Shown: positions 18,176-26,625, numbered from the stretch's first letter. The stretch is DNA of 64,000 bases from Rhodosalinus sp041365695 (GCF_041365695.1 NZ_JBGFSJ010000003.1:186001-250000); one strand, 5' to 3'. The notes: generated by a model not told the origin, from the letters alone. A program made the numbers and translations.

Positions 18176-18763
18176 TCAGTTGTCGATGGCGGGCAGCGCG
18201 TCGAAGCTTGCCGTGAATCCCGACAGCGACATCTCGACCGACACCGTCTGGTCCGGCGCCTGGAAGGGCACGATCGAGAGCGTCGCCGCCGCGCCCCGCT
18301 TGAAGGCGGCGACGTCCGCCTCGGTGAAGCCGATGCGCGCGTAGCATCCGACCTGGGTGCAGACCGAGAACGGGTAGCGCTTGGCCTCGCCCGCATCGAC
18401 CGAGATGCGCAACTGCTCCGTCAGGAGCGTTTCCAGCGGCACCACCACCGTCGCGCCGGCGACCGCGCGCCCGCCCTCGGGCAGGCGGAAGAGGCTGATC
18501 TCGGCAACCGCGTTGTCGTTGGGATCCATCAGAAGCTGGTACATCGTGCAGGGATCTTCCTGACCCTCGGTGCGCACGCACTGCACTTCCCAGGCGTCGT
18601 TCGTCGCGGCGACATAGGTCTGCCCGGCGTCGGACTCCCCGAGGCTCAGGTCGGCGCCGGGCTGGGCGCTCTCGCCGCCGGCGTCCGCGTCCTCCTGGGC
18701 GGCCAGCGGCGCGGCGAGCGCCATGAAAGCCAGTAAGGGCAGGGTGCGGAAGTAGTCTGGCAT
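18176..18763 (-). CDS. Invasion-associated locus B (IalB) family secreted protein
   Basis: Probable periplasmic or surface-associated protein of the IalB family, 195 residues, of unclear biochemical role. The start at MPDYF gives a clean signal peptide (RTLPLLAFMALAAPLAAQ) followed by an acidic linker. The IalB core includes WEVQCVRTEGQEDPCTMYQ, AVAEISLFRLP and the cysteine pair in FSVCTQVGCYARIGF. The name comes from a Bartonella protein linked to erythrocyte invasion, but the family is widespread in free-living Rhodobacteraceae and invasion should not be inferred. Two candidate small RNA genes lie upstream on the same strand. Confidence 0.87.
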   Translation of the reverse strand: MPDYFRTLPLLAFMALAAPLAAQEDADAGGESAQPGADLSLGESDAGQTYVAATNDAWEVQCVRTEGQEDPCTMYQLLMDPNDNAVAEISLFRLPEGGRAVAGATVVVPLETLLTEQLRISVDAGEAKRYPFSVCTQVGCYARIGFTEADVAAFKRGAAATLSIVPFQAPDQTVSVEMSLSGFTASFDALPAIDN

Positions 18764-18888
18764 GAAGGGATCCCCATGTTGCGTCGGTTTCTGCGTCGGC
18801 GCATAGCACGCTCCCCGTGCCCTGTCAGGGGGCATCGCGGGCCGCCCGGCCCCATGGCGCGGATTTCCGCAGCCTGCCCGCCCACGCG

Positions 18889-18951
18889 AAAAGGGGCCCG
18901 AAGGCCCCTTCCCAGTTCACTCCCCGTCGGACTGGCCGACTTAGTCATTGG
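18889..18951 (-). ncRNA. Candidate small RNA A (about 63 nt) with intrinsic terminator
   Basis: On the minus strand, a promoter-like TTGACG (18985-18980), a 17-base spacer and TAGCGT (18962-18957) are followed by a short non-coding stretch ending in a strong terminator: AAGGGGCC, TTCG tetraloop, GGCCCCTT and TT (18910-18889). Within the predicted transcript an inner stem GTCGG/CCGAC and an outer CCCA/TGGG pairing form a compact fold. This is the architecture of a trans-acting small RNA. The terminator would alternatively serve small RNA B just upstream. The ialB gene starts about 125 bases further on. I cannot name the RNA. Confidence 0.5.
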
Positions 18952-18956
18952 GATGG

Positions 18957-18985
18957 ACGCTACGAAGTAACCGGGCTTCCGTCAA
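18957..18985 (-). promoter_or_regulatory. Predicted promoter of small RNA A
   Basis: TTGACG and TAGCGT are separated by exactly 17 bases on the minus strand. The -35 matches the sigma-70 consensus at five of six positions; the -10 is weaker. The start point would fall near 18950. Confidence 0.4.
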
Positions 18986-19022
18986 CAGACAATCCGGGGC
19001 GGGAAAACGTTCCAAGGAAATG

Positions 19023-19110
19023 AAAAAAGCCGCGCCCGAGGGCGCGGCCAGTCTGACAGGGAGGAAGTCCGCCGAAGCCCCGGGGGAGCCAGGGCCTCGG
19101 ACGCTTCCCA
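19023..19110 (-). ncRNA. Candidate small RNA B (about 88 nt) with intrinsic terminator and SD-complementary motif
   Basis: The minus strand ends with a textbook terminator, GCCGCGCC-CTCG-GGCGCGGC followed by six T (19048-19023), yet no protein gene on that strand lies upstream: the next gene (from 19182) runs the other way. Upstream of the terminator a 5' structured domain can form: GGAA and GTCCG pair with CGGAC and TTCC, enclosing AGGCCC/GGGCTT. The motif CTTCCTCCC (19067-19059), complementary to a ribosome-binding site, lies between the domains. Such motifs occur in alphaproteobacterial regulatory RNAs. A CATAGT element at about 19116-19111 could be a -10; no clear -35 is seen. Confidence 0.45.
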
Positions 19111-19181
19111 CTATGCGGGGGAATGGTTAAGACACTATGGCCGCAAATGACAGTTTTCGGGGCAGCGGAGGTGACGGCGCC

Positions 19182-20729
19182 ATGGGAGGAAAGATCTTCA
19201 TGGGCGGCGGCGGGGCGGGGCACGCCGTGCGGCAGTATCTCGATCTCGGCTATGCGAACCGTCACGGGCTCGTGGCCGGGGCCACCGGCACCGGCAAGAC
19301 CGTGACGCTTCAGATCATGGCGGAAGGGTTCTCGGCGGCGGGCGTGCCGGTCTTCCTCGCCGATGTGAAGGGCGATCTGGCGGGGCTTTCGCAGGCGGGC
19401 TCCGAGACGGCGAAGCTGCACGGCCCCTTCACCGAGCGTGCCGCGACGATCGGGTTTTCCGACTACCGCTACGAGGCCTTCCCGGTGACGTTCTGGGACC
19501 TTTACGGCGAGAAGGGCCATCCGGTCCGAACCACCGTGGCCGAGATGGGGCCGCTGCTGCTGTCCCGGCTTCTCGATCTTTCGGACGCGCAGGAAGGGGT
19601 GCTGAACATCGCCTTCCGTCTGGCCGACGAGGAGGGGCTGCCGCTTCTCGACCTCAAGGACCTGCAATCGATTCTCGTCTTCGTGGGCGAGAACAGGGCG
19701 GCGCTTTCGCTGCGCTACGGCAATGTCGCGCCGGCCTCCATCGGGGCGATCCAGCGGCGGCTTCTGGGGCTCGAGGATCAGGGCGGCGCGCAGCTTTTCG
19801 GCGAACCCGCGCTGGACCTCGCGGAGCTGATGCGGGTGGATGCGGACGGGCGCGGGCGGATCTCGATCCTGACGGCCGACCGGCTGATGCGCGCGCCCCG
19901 GCTTTACGCGACCTTCCTGCTCTGGCTTCTGTCGGAGCTTTTCGAGGAACTGCCCGAGGTCGGCGATCCCGAGAAGCCGCGCCTCGTCTTCTTCTTCGAC
20001 GAGGCCCATCTTCTGTTCGACGACGCCCCCCGCGCGCTGGTCGATAAGGTGGAGCAGGTGGCGCGGCTCATCCGGTCGAAGGGCGTGGGCGTCTATTTCG
20101 TGACCCAGAACCCCGACGACATCCCCGAGGACATCCTGGGCCAGCTCGGCAACCGGGTGCAGCACGCGCTGCGCGCCTTCACCGCGCGGGACCGGCGCGC
20201 GCTCCGGCACGCGGCGGAGACCTACCGCGAAAACCCGGCCTTCGACACCGCCACCGCGATCCGCGAGGTGGGCGTGGGCGAGGCGGTGACGTCGTTTCTG
20301 GAAAGGAAGGGTGTGCCCGGCATGGTGGAGCGCACCCTGATCCGGCCGCCATCCTCGCGCCTCGGCACCATCACGGAGGCCGAGCGCGCCGCGACGATCG
20401 CCGCGTCGCCGGTGGCCGGGCGCTACGACAGGGCGGTCGACCGCCGCTCGGCGCACGAGATGCTGGCCGCGCGCGCCGCAGCCGCGGCGGCGGAGGCGGA
20501 GGCGGCCGAGAGCGCCGCGGACCGGGAGGACGCGCAGGCGCGCGAGTTCAACGCCGCGCGACGCTACAAGGGCGGCGGGGTGAGCCGCTCCACCTCGCGT
20601 CCCGCCCGGCGGGCCGCGCCGGACACGCTTGGCGAGGCGCTCCACCGCGCGGTGATCGACGAGCTTTCGGGCACCAGCGGCCGGCGCATCGTGCGCGGCC
20701 TGTTGGGCGGGCTCTTTCGGGGCCGCTGA
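19182..20729 (+). CDS. HerA/YjgR-type ATPase (DUF853)
   Basis: Predicted cytoplasmic FtsK/HerA-like P-loop ATPase, 515 residues, of unknown role. The start is set at the ATG with GGAGGT about 9 bases upstream; an ATG at 19137 lacks a ribosome site. Walker A is GATGTGKT (about residues 35-42 from this start) and Walker B is RLVFFFDEAHLLF, followed by a sensor-like YFVTQNPDDIPEDIL. The C-terminal quarter is Ala/Arg-rich and probably flexible (HEMLAARAAAAAAEAEAAES). This matches E. coli YjgR-type proteins in length and order. It stands alone, with the small RNA loci upstream on the opposite strand. Confidence 0.88.
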   Translation: MGGKIFMGGGGAGHAVRQYLDLGYANRHGLVAGATGTGKTVTLQIMAEGFSAAGVPVFLADVKGDLAGLSQAGSETAKLHGPFTERAATIGFSDYRYEAFPVTFWDLYGEKGHPVRTTVAEMGPLLLSRLLDLSDAQEGVLNIAFRLADEEGLPLLDLKDLQSILVFVGENRAALSLRYGNVAPASIGAIQRRLLGLEDQGGAQLFGEPALDLAELMRVDADGRGRISILTADRLMRAPRLYATFLLWLLSELFEELPEVGDPEKPRLVFFFDEAHLLFDDAPRALVDKVEQVARLIRSKGVGVYFVTQNPDDIPEDILGQLGNRVQHALRAFTARDRRALRHAAETYRENPAFDTATAIREVGVGEAVTSFLERKGVPGMVERTLIRPPSSRLGTITEAERAATIAASPVAGRYDRAVDRRSAHEMLAARAAAAAAEAEAAESAADREDAQAREFNAARRYKGGGVSRSTSRPARRAAPDTLGEALHRAVIDELSGTSGRRIVRGLLGGLFRGR

Positions 20730-20893
20730 GGCGCGCCAGCGCTTGCACCCGACCGGCGATTTCTGCTTAGCTATCCACGCATCGCCTTTCGTCCGACATG
20801 TTGGTCGGGCCGCAGCCGAAAACCATGTGCGATGCCCGCGCCCCGAGGGGCGCATTCCCCGATTTTTCGTCAATGACCCGGAGGTCTTGTGCC

Positions 20894-22552
20894 ATGATGC
20901 ACACCACGTCCCGTTCCGTTCATCCCGCAGCGCACATGCACGCGCGGGAGGTTGCGGAAGGCAAGCTCTCACGCCGCGAGTTCCTGACCCGCGCCACCGC
21001 GCTCGGCGTGGCCGCGCCGACGGCCTACGCGCTCCTGGGCCTCGATGCGCCGGCGGCCGCCCAGCCGGCGGTGCAGGAGGGCGGCACGCTCCGCATCGAG
21101 AGCACGGTCAAGGCGCTAAAGGATCCGCGAAGCTACGACTGGCCGCAGATGTCGAACTTTACCCGCGGATGGCTCGAATACCTTGTCGAGTATAACCGCG
21201 ACGGTACGTTCCGCGGGATCCTGCTGGAAGACTGGGAGGTGAACGAGGACGCCACCGAATACACGCTCCGCGTCCGCCCCGGCGTGACCTGGAACGACGG
21301 CAGCGCCTTCACCGCAGAGGATGTGGCCTTCAACATCCGCCGCTGGGCCGAACGCAATGTCGAGGGCAATTCGATGGCCAGCCGCGTCTCTTCGCTGATC
21401 GACGACGAGACCGGCGAGGCGCGCGACGGCGCGGTCGAGGTGGTGGACGAGCTGACCGTGCGGCTCAACCTCCAGACGCCGGACATCACGCTCATCGCGG
21501 GCTTCTCGGACTACCCCGCGGCCATTGTCCCGCAGGATTTTTCCGGCGATCCGCTGGATCCCCCCAAGGGCACCGGCCCCTACCTGCCCGAGGAATTCCA
21601 GGTGGGGATACGGGCCGTCATGGTGAAGAACGAGACCCACGACTGGTGGGGCAAGGGGGTCATCGGCGAGGCGGCCCTCGACCGGATCGAGTACATCGAT
21701 TTCGGCACCGACCAGTCCTCCATCGTCGCCGCGGCGGATTCCGGCGAGGTCGACATGCTGTATGAAAGCCTGGGCGACTTCATCGAGATCCTCGACGCGA
21801 TCGGCTGGGTGAAATCCGAGGCGGTGACGGCGAACACCCTTGTGATCCGGCCGAACCAGCAGGCCGTGGTGGACGGGGCCACGCCCTATGGCGATGCGCG
21901 CGTGCGGCGCGCGCTCGCGCTCGCGGTGGACAACAGCGTGTGCCTGTCGCTCGGCTATTCCGACCGGGGCACGGTGGCGGAAAACCATCACGTCTGCCCG
22001 ATCCACCCCGAATACGCGGATATCGGTCCCTCGACCCATGATCCCGCCGCGGCCGCCGCTCTGATGGAAGAGGCGGGGATGATGGATTACGAGCATGAGC
22101 TCATCTCCATCGACGACGACTGGCGCCGCAACACCTCCGACGCGGCGGCGGCACAGCTGCGCGACGCGGGGATCAAGGTCCGGCGCACGATCCTGCCGGG
22201 CAGCACGTTCTGGAACGACTGGGCGAAGTATCCGTTCTCCACCACGGACTGGGCGCAGCGCCCGCTCGGCGTGCAGGTGCTCGCGCTGGCCTACCGGTCG
22301 GGCGAGCCGTGGAACGAGTCGGGCTTTTCGAACGCCGAGTTCGACGCGGCCCTCGCCGAGGCGCTGTCGATCGCGGATGCCGAGACCCGGCGCGAGACGA
22401 TGGCGAAGCTCGAGACGATCATGCGCGACGAGGGCGTCATCATCCAGCCCTACTGGCGCTCGACTTTCCGCCATTACCGTGAAGGCGTCGTGGGGGCAGA
22501 GCAGCACCCCACCTTCGAGATCCACGTCTACAAGCTGGGCCTCGCCGCCTGA
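20894..22552 (+). CDS. Orphan Tat-exported ABC substrate-binding protein, family 5; paralogue of 1996-3663
   Basis: Periplasmic binding protein of the DppA/OppA class, 552 residues. The start ATG has GGAGG 9 bases upstream. The Tat signal is KLSRREFLTRA followed by a short hydrophobic stretch and AAAQ. The mature part is nearly collinear with the binding protein at 1996-3663; shared stretches include VRRALALAVDN, AENHHVCPIHPEYADIG and LPGSTFWNDWA. No permease or ATPase genes adjoin it: the next genes encode an unrelated branched-chain amino acid importer, convergent, across a terminator. It may donate ligand to the transporter at the left end of the window or act in sensing; both are inference. 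Confidence 0.92.
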   Translation: MMHTTSRSVHPAAHMHAREVAEGKLSRREFLTRATALGVAAPTAYALLGLDAPAAAQPAVQEGGTLRIESTVKALKDPRSYDWPQMSNFTRGWLEYLVEYNRDGTFRGILLEDWEVNEDATEYTLRVRPGVTWNDGSAFTAEDVAFNIRRWAERNVEGNSMASRVSSLIDDETGEARDGAVEVVDELTVRLNLQTPDITLIAGFSDYPAAIVPQDFSGDPLDPPKGTGPYLPEEFQVGIRAVMVKNETHDWWGKGVIGEAALDRIEYIDFGTDQSSIVAAADSGEVDMLYESLGDFIEILDAIGWVKSEAVTANTLVIRPNQQAVVDGATPYGDARVRRALALAVDNSVCLSLGYSDRGTVAENHHVCPIHPEYADIGPSTHDPAAAAALMEEAGMMDYEHELISIDDDWRRNTSDAAAAQLRDAGIKVRRTILPGSTFWNDWAKYPFSTTDWAQRPLGVQVLALAYRSGEPWNESGFSNAEFDAALAEALSIADAETRRETMAKLETIMRDEGVIIQPYWRSTFRHYREGVVGAEQHPTFEIHVYKLGLAA

Positions 22553-22588
22553 CATCGGCCTGGCGTCATGATGCCAAGGCCACCCGCA

Positions 22589-22614
22589 ACGCCCGGACCG
22601 ATCGGTCCGGGCGT
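22589..22614. terminator. Bidirectional terminator between binding protein and livM
   Basis: A perfect 11-bp inverted repeat (ACGCCCGGACC, 4-base loop GATC, complement) lies between two convergent genes. The downstream plus-strand sequence TCGCGTTTCT has a short T-rich tail. It likely ends transcription from both sides. Confidence 0.7.
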
Positions 22615-22623
22615 TCGCGTTTC

Positions 22624-23928
22624 TCAGCGCTCCGGCAGCAGGCCCCGCGGCGCGAAGCGCAGCATCACCAGCATGACGACCCCCATGGTCAGCAGCCGCA
22701 TATGCGCCACGCTGTCCATCAGATGCGCGCGGACCGGGCTCGTCTCGTCCATGCCGGAGGTCACCGCCTCCATCACGAACTGGCCCATCGGCTCCACCTG
22801 CACCCACAGGAACCATATCACGAAGCCGCCCAGCACGGCCCCGAAATTGTTGCCCGAGCCGCCCACGATCACCATCACCCAGATCAGGAAGGTGAAGCGC
22901 AGCGGCTGGTAGCTTCCGGGCGTGAGCTGGCTGTCGAGCGTTGTCATCATCGCCCCGGCCACCCCGCAGATCGCGCTGCCCAGCACGAAGACCTGCAGGT
23001 GGCGGCGGGTCACGTCCTTGCCCATGGCGCGGGCGGCCGTCTCGTTGTCGCGGATCGCGCGCATCATCCGGCCCCAGGGCGAGTTGAGCGCGAGCTGCGC
23101 CAGCACGAGCAGGATCACCAGCACCACGGCGAAGAGACCCCCGTAAAGCAGCTTCACGTAAAGCGAGGAGGCCGTCGTCGGGTCGAGGCCCATCGACATG
23201 GCGCGGTCGACGAAGCCGGGATCGTTCTGCAGGTCGATCTCGTAGGGCACCGGGCGGGGCAGGCCGATCACGTTCTTGACGCCGCGGGCCAGCCAGTCCT
23301 CGTTCTTCAGGATGGCGATGACGATTTCCGCGATGCCCAGCGTCGCGATGGCAAGGTAGTCCGAGCGCAGCCCCAGCGCCGTCTTGCCGATGAGCCAGGC
23401 CGCGCCCGCGGCGAGCAGACCGCCCGCGGGCCATGCGAGCAGGACCGGAAGACCCAGCCCGCCGAGATAGCCGGTGGCGGCGGGGTTCACCGCCTCCACC
23501 GCCTCCTTCGCCGGATCGAAGATCCCGCGATAGACGAAGAAGGAGACGATCAGGATCGCGAAGACGGTGAAGGCGCGGAGTTGCCCCGGCTTCATCCGCT
23601 GCCATGCCAGCACCGCCGCGGCGATGGCCGCCGCCGCGAATGCCAGCGCACCGAGGATGCGCAGGCCCCCCGCCGCCCAGGCCTCGCCCACCGGCGGCAT
23701 GGAGACCAGAACAGCGGCCAGCCCGCCAAGCGCCACGAACCCCATCACGCCCACGTTGAAGAGCCCGGCGAAGCCCCATTGCAGGTTCACGCCGAGCGCC
23801 ATGACGGCCGAGACGAGCCCCATGTTGAGGATGATGAGCGCGCTGTTCCAGCTTTGCACGAAACCGGTGCCGAGGATGAGCACGGCCACCCCAAGGAACA
23901 TCGCCACGGTGCGGGTCGTGTCCCTCAT
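22624..23928 (-). CDS. livM: Branched-chain amino acid ABC transporter permease LivM
   Basis: Second membrane subunit of a high-affinity branched-chain amino acid importer, 434 residues. It starts with MRDTTRTVAMFLGV and includes GLVSAVMALGVNLQWGFAGLFNVG, the standard LivM N-terminal motif. The C-terminal part has GRMMRAIRDNETAARAMGKD, the coupling loop to the ATPases, and ends LLPER. An extra hydrophobic region at about residues 90-150 makes it longer than the enterobacterial protein. The start overlaps livH by 4 bases. It is the last gene of the minus-strand liv operon and faces a terminator. Confidence 0.94.
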   Translation of the reverse strand: MRDTTRTVAMFLGVAVLILGTGFVQSWNSALIILNMGLVSAVMALGVNLQWGFAGLFNVGVMGFVALGGLAAVLVSMPPVGEAWAAGGLRILGALAFAAAAIAAAVLAWQRMKPGQLRAFTVFAILIVSFFVYRGIFDPAKEAVEAVNPAATGYLGGLGLPVLLAWPAGGLLAAGAAWLIGKTALGLRSDYLAIATLGIAEIVIAILKNEDWLARGVKNVIGLPRPVPYEIDLQNDPGFVDRAMSMGLDPTTASSLYVKLLYGGLFAVVLVILLVLAQLALNSPWGRMMRAIRDNETAARAMGKDVTRRHLQVFVLGSAICGVAGAMMTTLDSQLTPGSYQPLRFTFLIWVMVIVGGSGNNFGAVLGGFVIWFLWVQVEPMGQFVMEAVTSGMDETSPVRAHLMDSVAHMRLLTMGVVMLVMLRFAPRGLLPER

Positions 23929-24935
23929 ACCGCTTTCCCCCTGAAGAGGCCCGTGGGCCGGAACAATAGAACGATCACCAGGATCACGAAACTGACCGCG
24001 AACTTGTAGTCCACGACCAGAAGCTGGACGAGCCCGTCGGGCGCCAGGGGCTCCGGCAGGAGATAGCCAAGCACCTTCTTCCAGGCATAGGTGATCATCA
24101 CCTCCGAGAAGGCGATGATGTAGCCCCCCGCGATCGCGCCCACCGGGCTGCCGAGACCGCCCACGATGGCGGCGGCGAAGATCGGCAGGAGAAGCTGGAA
24201 GTAGGTGAAGGGCTTGAAGGACTTGTCGAGCCCGTAAAGCGTGCCCGCCACCGTGGCGAGCGCCGCCACGAGGAGCCAGGTGACCATCACCACGCGCTCG
24301 GGATTGATGCCCGACAGAAGCGCGAGGTCCTCGTTGTCGGAATAGGCCCGCATGGACTTGCCGGTGCGGGTGTGGTTCAGGAACCAGAAGAGCGCCGCCA
24401 CGACGACGATGGCGGTGAGCACCGTGATGCCCTGGCTCGTGCGGATGGCGAGCCCCTCGTCGAGGCCCGTCATGTCGCGGAAGTCGCGCGCCGAGATGAT
24501 GAAACGCGCCCCGTCGGCGAAGCGCTGGTCGTCGGGGCCGATGACGAAGCGGGTGAGCCCGTTGTAAACGAACATCACCCCCATGGAGACGATCACGAGG
24601 ATCACCGGCGTCACCCGCTGCGCCCGGTAGAAGCGGTAGATCACCCTGTCCGTGGCGAGCACCAGCGCCGCGCAGGCGGCGATGCCGAAGGGCAGGGCGA
24701 GGAGCGCCGTGGGCAGCGGGCCAAGGCTCACGCCCAGCCCTTGCAGCCACCAGGTGGCAAGGATCACCCCCATCGTGCCGAAGGCCATGGTGTCGCCATG
24801 GGCGAAGTTGGAGAAGCGCAGGATGCCGTAGATCAGCGTCACCCCCAGCGCGCCGAGGGCGAGCTGGCTTCCATAGGCGATGGCGGGGACCAGGACGAAG
24901 TTGGAGAGCGCCACGAGCGCGTTCAGGAAATCCAT
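23925..24935 (-). CDS. livH: Branched-chain amino acid ABC transporter permease LivH
   Basis: First membrane subunit of the same importer, 336 residues. Family motifs are GSQLALGALGVTLIYGILRF and SNFAHGDTMAFG in the N-terminal third and TGKSMRAYSDNEDLALLSGI, the ATPase contact loop, at about 190-210, followed by GTLYGLDKSFKPFTYFQLLL and VGGLGSPVGAIAGGYII. It starts 3 bases after livF and overlaps livM by 4 bases, so the membrane subunits are made together. Confidence 0.95.
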   Translation of the reverse strand: MDFLNALVALSNFVLVPAIAYGSQLALGALGVTLIYGILRFSNFAHGDTMAFGTMGVILATWWLQGLGVSLGPLPTALLALPFGIAACAALVLATDRVIYRFYRAQRVTPVILVIVSMGVMFVYNGLTRFVIGPDDQRFADGARFIISARDFRDMTGLDEGLAIRTSQGITVLTAIVVVAALFWFLNHTRTGKSMRAYSDNEDLALLSGINPERVVMVTWLLVAALATVAGTLYGLDKSFKPFTYFQLLLPIFAAAIVGGLGSPVGAIAGGYIIAFSEVMITYAWKKVLGYLLPEPLAPDGLVQLLVVDYKFAVSFVILVIVLLFRPTGLFRGKAV

Positions 24936-24938
24936 CGC

Positions 24939-25763
24939 TCAGCCCCCCAGGAAACTGCGCCGCACCTCGGGGTCGGCGAGAAGCTCCTCGCCGGTCCCGG
25001 TATAGGCGTTCCGGCCCTGCACCAGCACGTAACCGCGATCGGCGATGGCGAGCGCCTGGCGGGCGTTCTGCTCCACCATCAGGATGCTGATGCCGGTGCG
25101 CGCCACCTCGATGATGCGGTCGAAAAGCTCGTCCATCACGATGGGCGAGACGCCCGCCGTGGGCTCGTCGAGCATCAGCACCTTGGGCTCGGTCATGAGC
25201 GCGCGGCCCACCGCGACCTGCTGGCGCTGCCCGCCCGAGAGCTCTCCGGCGGGCTGGCGGCGCTTCTCCTTCAGGATGGGGAAAAGCTCGTAGACCTGTT
25301 CCATGGTGCCCGAATAGTCGTCCTCGCGGATGAAGGCGCCCATCTCCAGGTTCTCCTCCACGGTCATGGAGGTGAAGATGTTGGCGTTCTGCGGCACGAA
25401 GCCCATGCCCCGGCGCACCCGCGCCTGCGGCGTCAGCCGCGTGATGTCCTCGCCGTCGAGCCGGACGGAGCCCGTGTGGATGTCGAGCATGCCGAAGACG
25501 GCCTTCATCGCGGTGGACTTGCCCGCGCCGTTCGGCCCCACGATCACCGCGATCTGGCCCTTGTCCACGGAGATGGTGCAGTCGTGCAGGATGTCCGCGC
25601 CGCGCCCGTAGCCGCCGGTCATCCCGTCCCCGATCAGGAAGGCGTCGCGGCTGTGGACCGGGGTGGCGCCACGGTTGTCGGCCACGTCCGAGCCCACGGG
25701 CTCGGCAGTCTTGGTGATCGAGCGGTCGCGATTGCCGCGTCCGTCGTAGCCCGCGCCGCTCAT
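24939..25763 (-). CDS. livF: Branched-chain amino acid ABC transporter ATPase LivF (with N-terminal extension)
   Basis: One of two ATPases driving the importer. Walker A is VGPNGAGKSTAM, the ABC signature LSGGQRQQVAVGRAL, and Walker B VLMLDEPTAGVSP; it ends with RSFLGG, as LivF proteins do. From the annotated ATG it has 274 residues, about 40 more than a normal LivF: the first ~45 residues (beginning MSGAGYDGRGNRDRS) are hydrophilic and do not belong to the ABC fold. The ATG overlaps the livG stop, which argues that the extension is really translated. Its function is unknown. Confidence 0.94.
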   Translation of the reverse strand: MSGAGYDGRGNRDRSITKTAEPVGSDVADNRGATPVHSRDAFLIGDGMTGGYGRGADILHDCTISVDKGQIAVIVGPNGAGKSTAMKAVFGMLDIHTGSVRLDGEDITRLTPQARVRRGMGFVPQNANIFTSMTVEENLEMGAFIREDDYSGTMEQVYELFPILKEKRRQPAGELSGGQRQQVAVGRALMTEPKVLMLDEPTAGVSPIVMDELFDRIIEVARTGISILMVEQNARQALAIADRGYVLVQGRNAYTGTGEELLADPEVRRSFLGG

Positions 25764-26548
25764 GCCTGCGCCCCCGCGGCGGCCTTGTTCTTGAGGCCGG
25801 TGCCCAGGTAGGCCTCGATCACCCGCTCGTCGGCCTTGATCTCGTCGAGCGTGCCCTCTGCCAGCACCTTGCCCTCTGCCATGCAGATGACCGGCTCGCA
25901 GATGCGGCCGATGAAATCCATGTCGTGCTCGATCACCACGAAGGTATAGCCGCGCTCGGCGTTCAGCCGCTCGATCGCGTCGGCGATGGTGTTGAGAAGC
26001 GTGCGGTTCACGCCGGCCCCTACCTCGTCGAGGAAGACGATCTTCGCCTCAACCATCATCGTGCGGCCGAGCTCGAGAAGCTTCTTCTGCCCGCCGGACA
26101 GGTTGCCCGCGCGCTCGTCGGCGAGGTGGTCGATCGTCAGGAAGGCGAGCACCTCGTCGGCCTTTTCGCGCAGCGCACGCTCTTCCGCGGCGATGCGGCC
26201 GCGACGGAACCAGGTGTTCCAGAGCGCCTCGCCCGACTGCCCGCCCGGCACCATCATCAGGTTCTCGCGCACGGTCATGGAATGGAACTCGTGGGCGATC
26301 TGGAAGGTGCGCAGAAGCCCCTTGTGGAAAAGGACATGCGGCGGCAGCCCGGTGATGTCCTCGCCGTCCATCGTCACGCGCCCGGACGTCGGAGAAAGAA
26401 CGCCTGCGATCACATTGAAAAGGGTGGTCTTTCCGGCCCCGTTCGGCCCGATGAGCCCCGTGATGGACCCCGGGCGGATCCCCAGCGATGCGCCGTCGAC
26501 TGCGTGAAAGCCGCCGAAATGCTTGTGCAGGTTCTCGACCTTGATCAT
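25760..26548 (-). CDS. livG: Branched-chain amino acid ABC transporter ATPase LivG
   Basis: Second ATPase of the importer, 262 residues. Walker A is IGPNGAGKTTLFN, the signature is LSGGQKKLLELGRTMM, Walker B is IVFLDEVGAGVN and the switch histidine lies in FVVIEHDMDFI. LivG-specific features include GLLRTFQIAHEFHSMTVREN. The gene is about 100 bases downstream of livK, separated by a hairpin, and overlaps livF by 4 bases. Confidence 0.95.
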   Translation of the reverse strand: MIKVENLHKHFGGFHAVDGASLGIRPGSITGLIGPNGAGKTTLFNVIAGVLSPTSGRVTMDGEDITGLPPHVLFHKGLLRTFQIAHEFHSMTVRENLMMVPGGQSGEALWNTWFRRGRIAAEERALREKADEVLAFLTIDHLADERAGNLSGGQKKLLELGRTMMVEAKIVFLDEVGAGVNRTLLNTIADAIERLNAERGYTFVVIEHDMDFIGRICEPVICMAEGKVLAEGTLDEIKADERVIEAYLGTGLKNKAAAGAQA

Positions 26549-26595
26549 GGGAGGTGTCCCTCCGGCCGCGCGGTCGCGGCTCTCGCGTTATTGGA

Positions 26596-26625
26596 ACAGC
26601 CCGGAAGCGCAGGCTCCCGGGCTGT
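26596..26625. promoter_or_regulatory. Stem-loop between livK and livG
   Basis: A perfect 9-bp inverted repeat (ACAGCCCGG at 26596-26604, complement at 26617-26625) follows the livK stop on the minus strand. There is no T-run. It probably stabilises the livK mRNA or partly ends transcription so that the binding protein outnumbers the membrane complex. Confidence 0.6.

Noticed and set aside
18646..18948. A peptide frame starting with MTKSASPTG inside small RNA A
   Set aside because: It would read through the terminator and overlap the ialB start; no ribosome site.
18889..19110. Small RNA region as the signal recognition particle RNA or tmRNA
   Set aside because: The conserved SRP RNA tip sequence and the tmRNA tag frame are absent.
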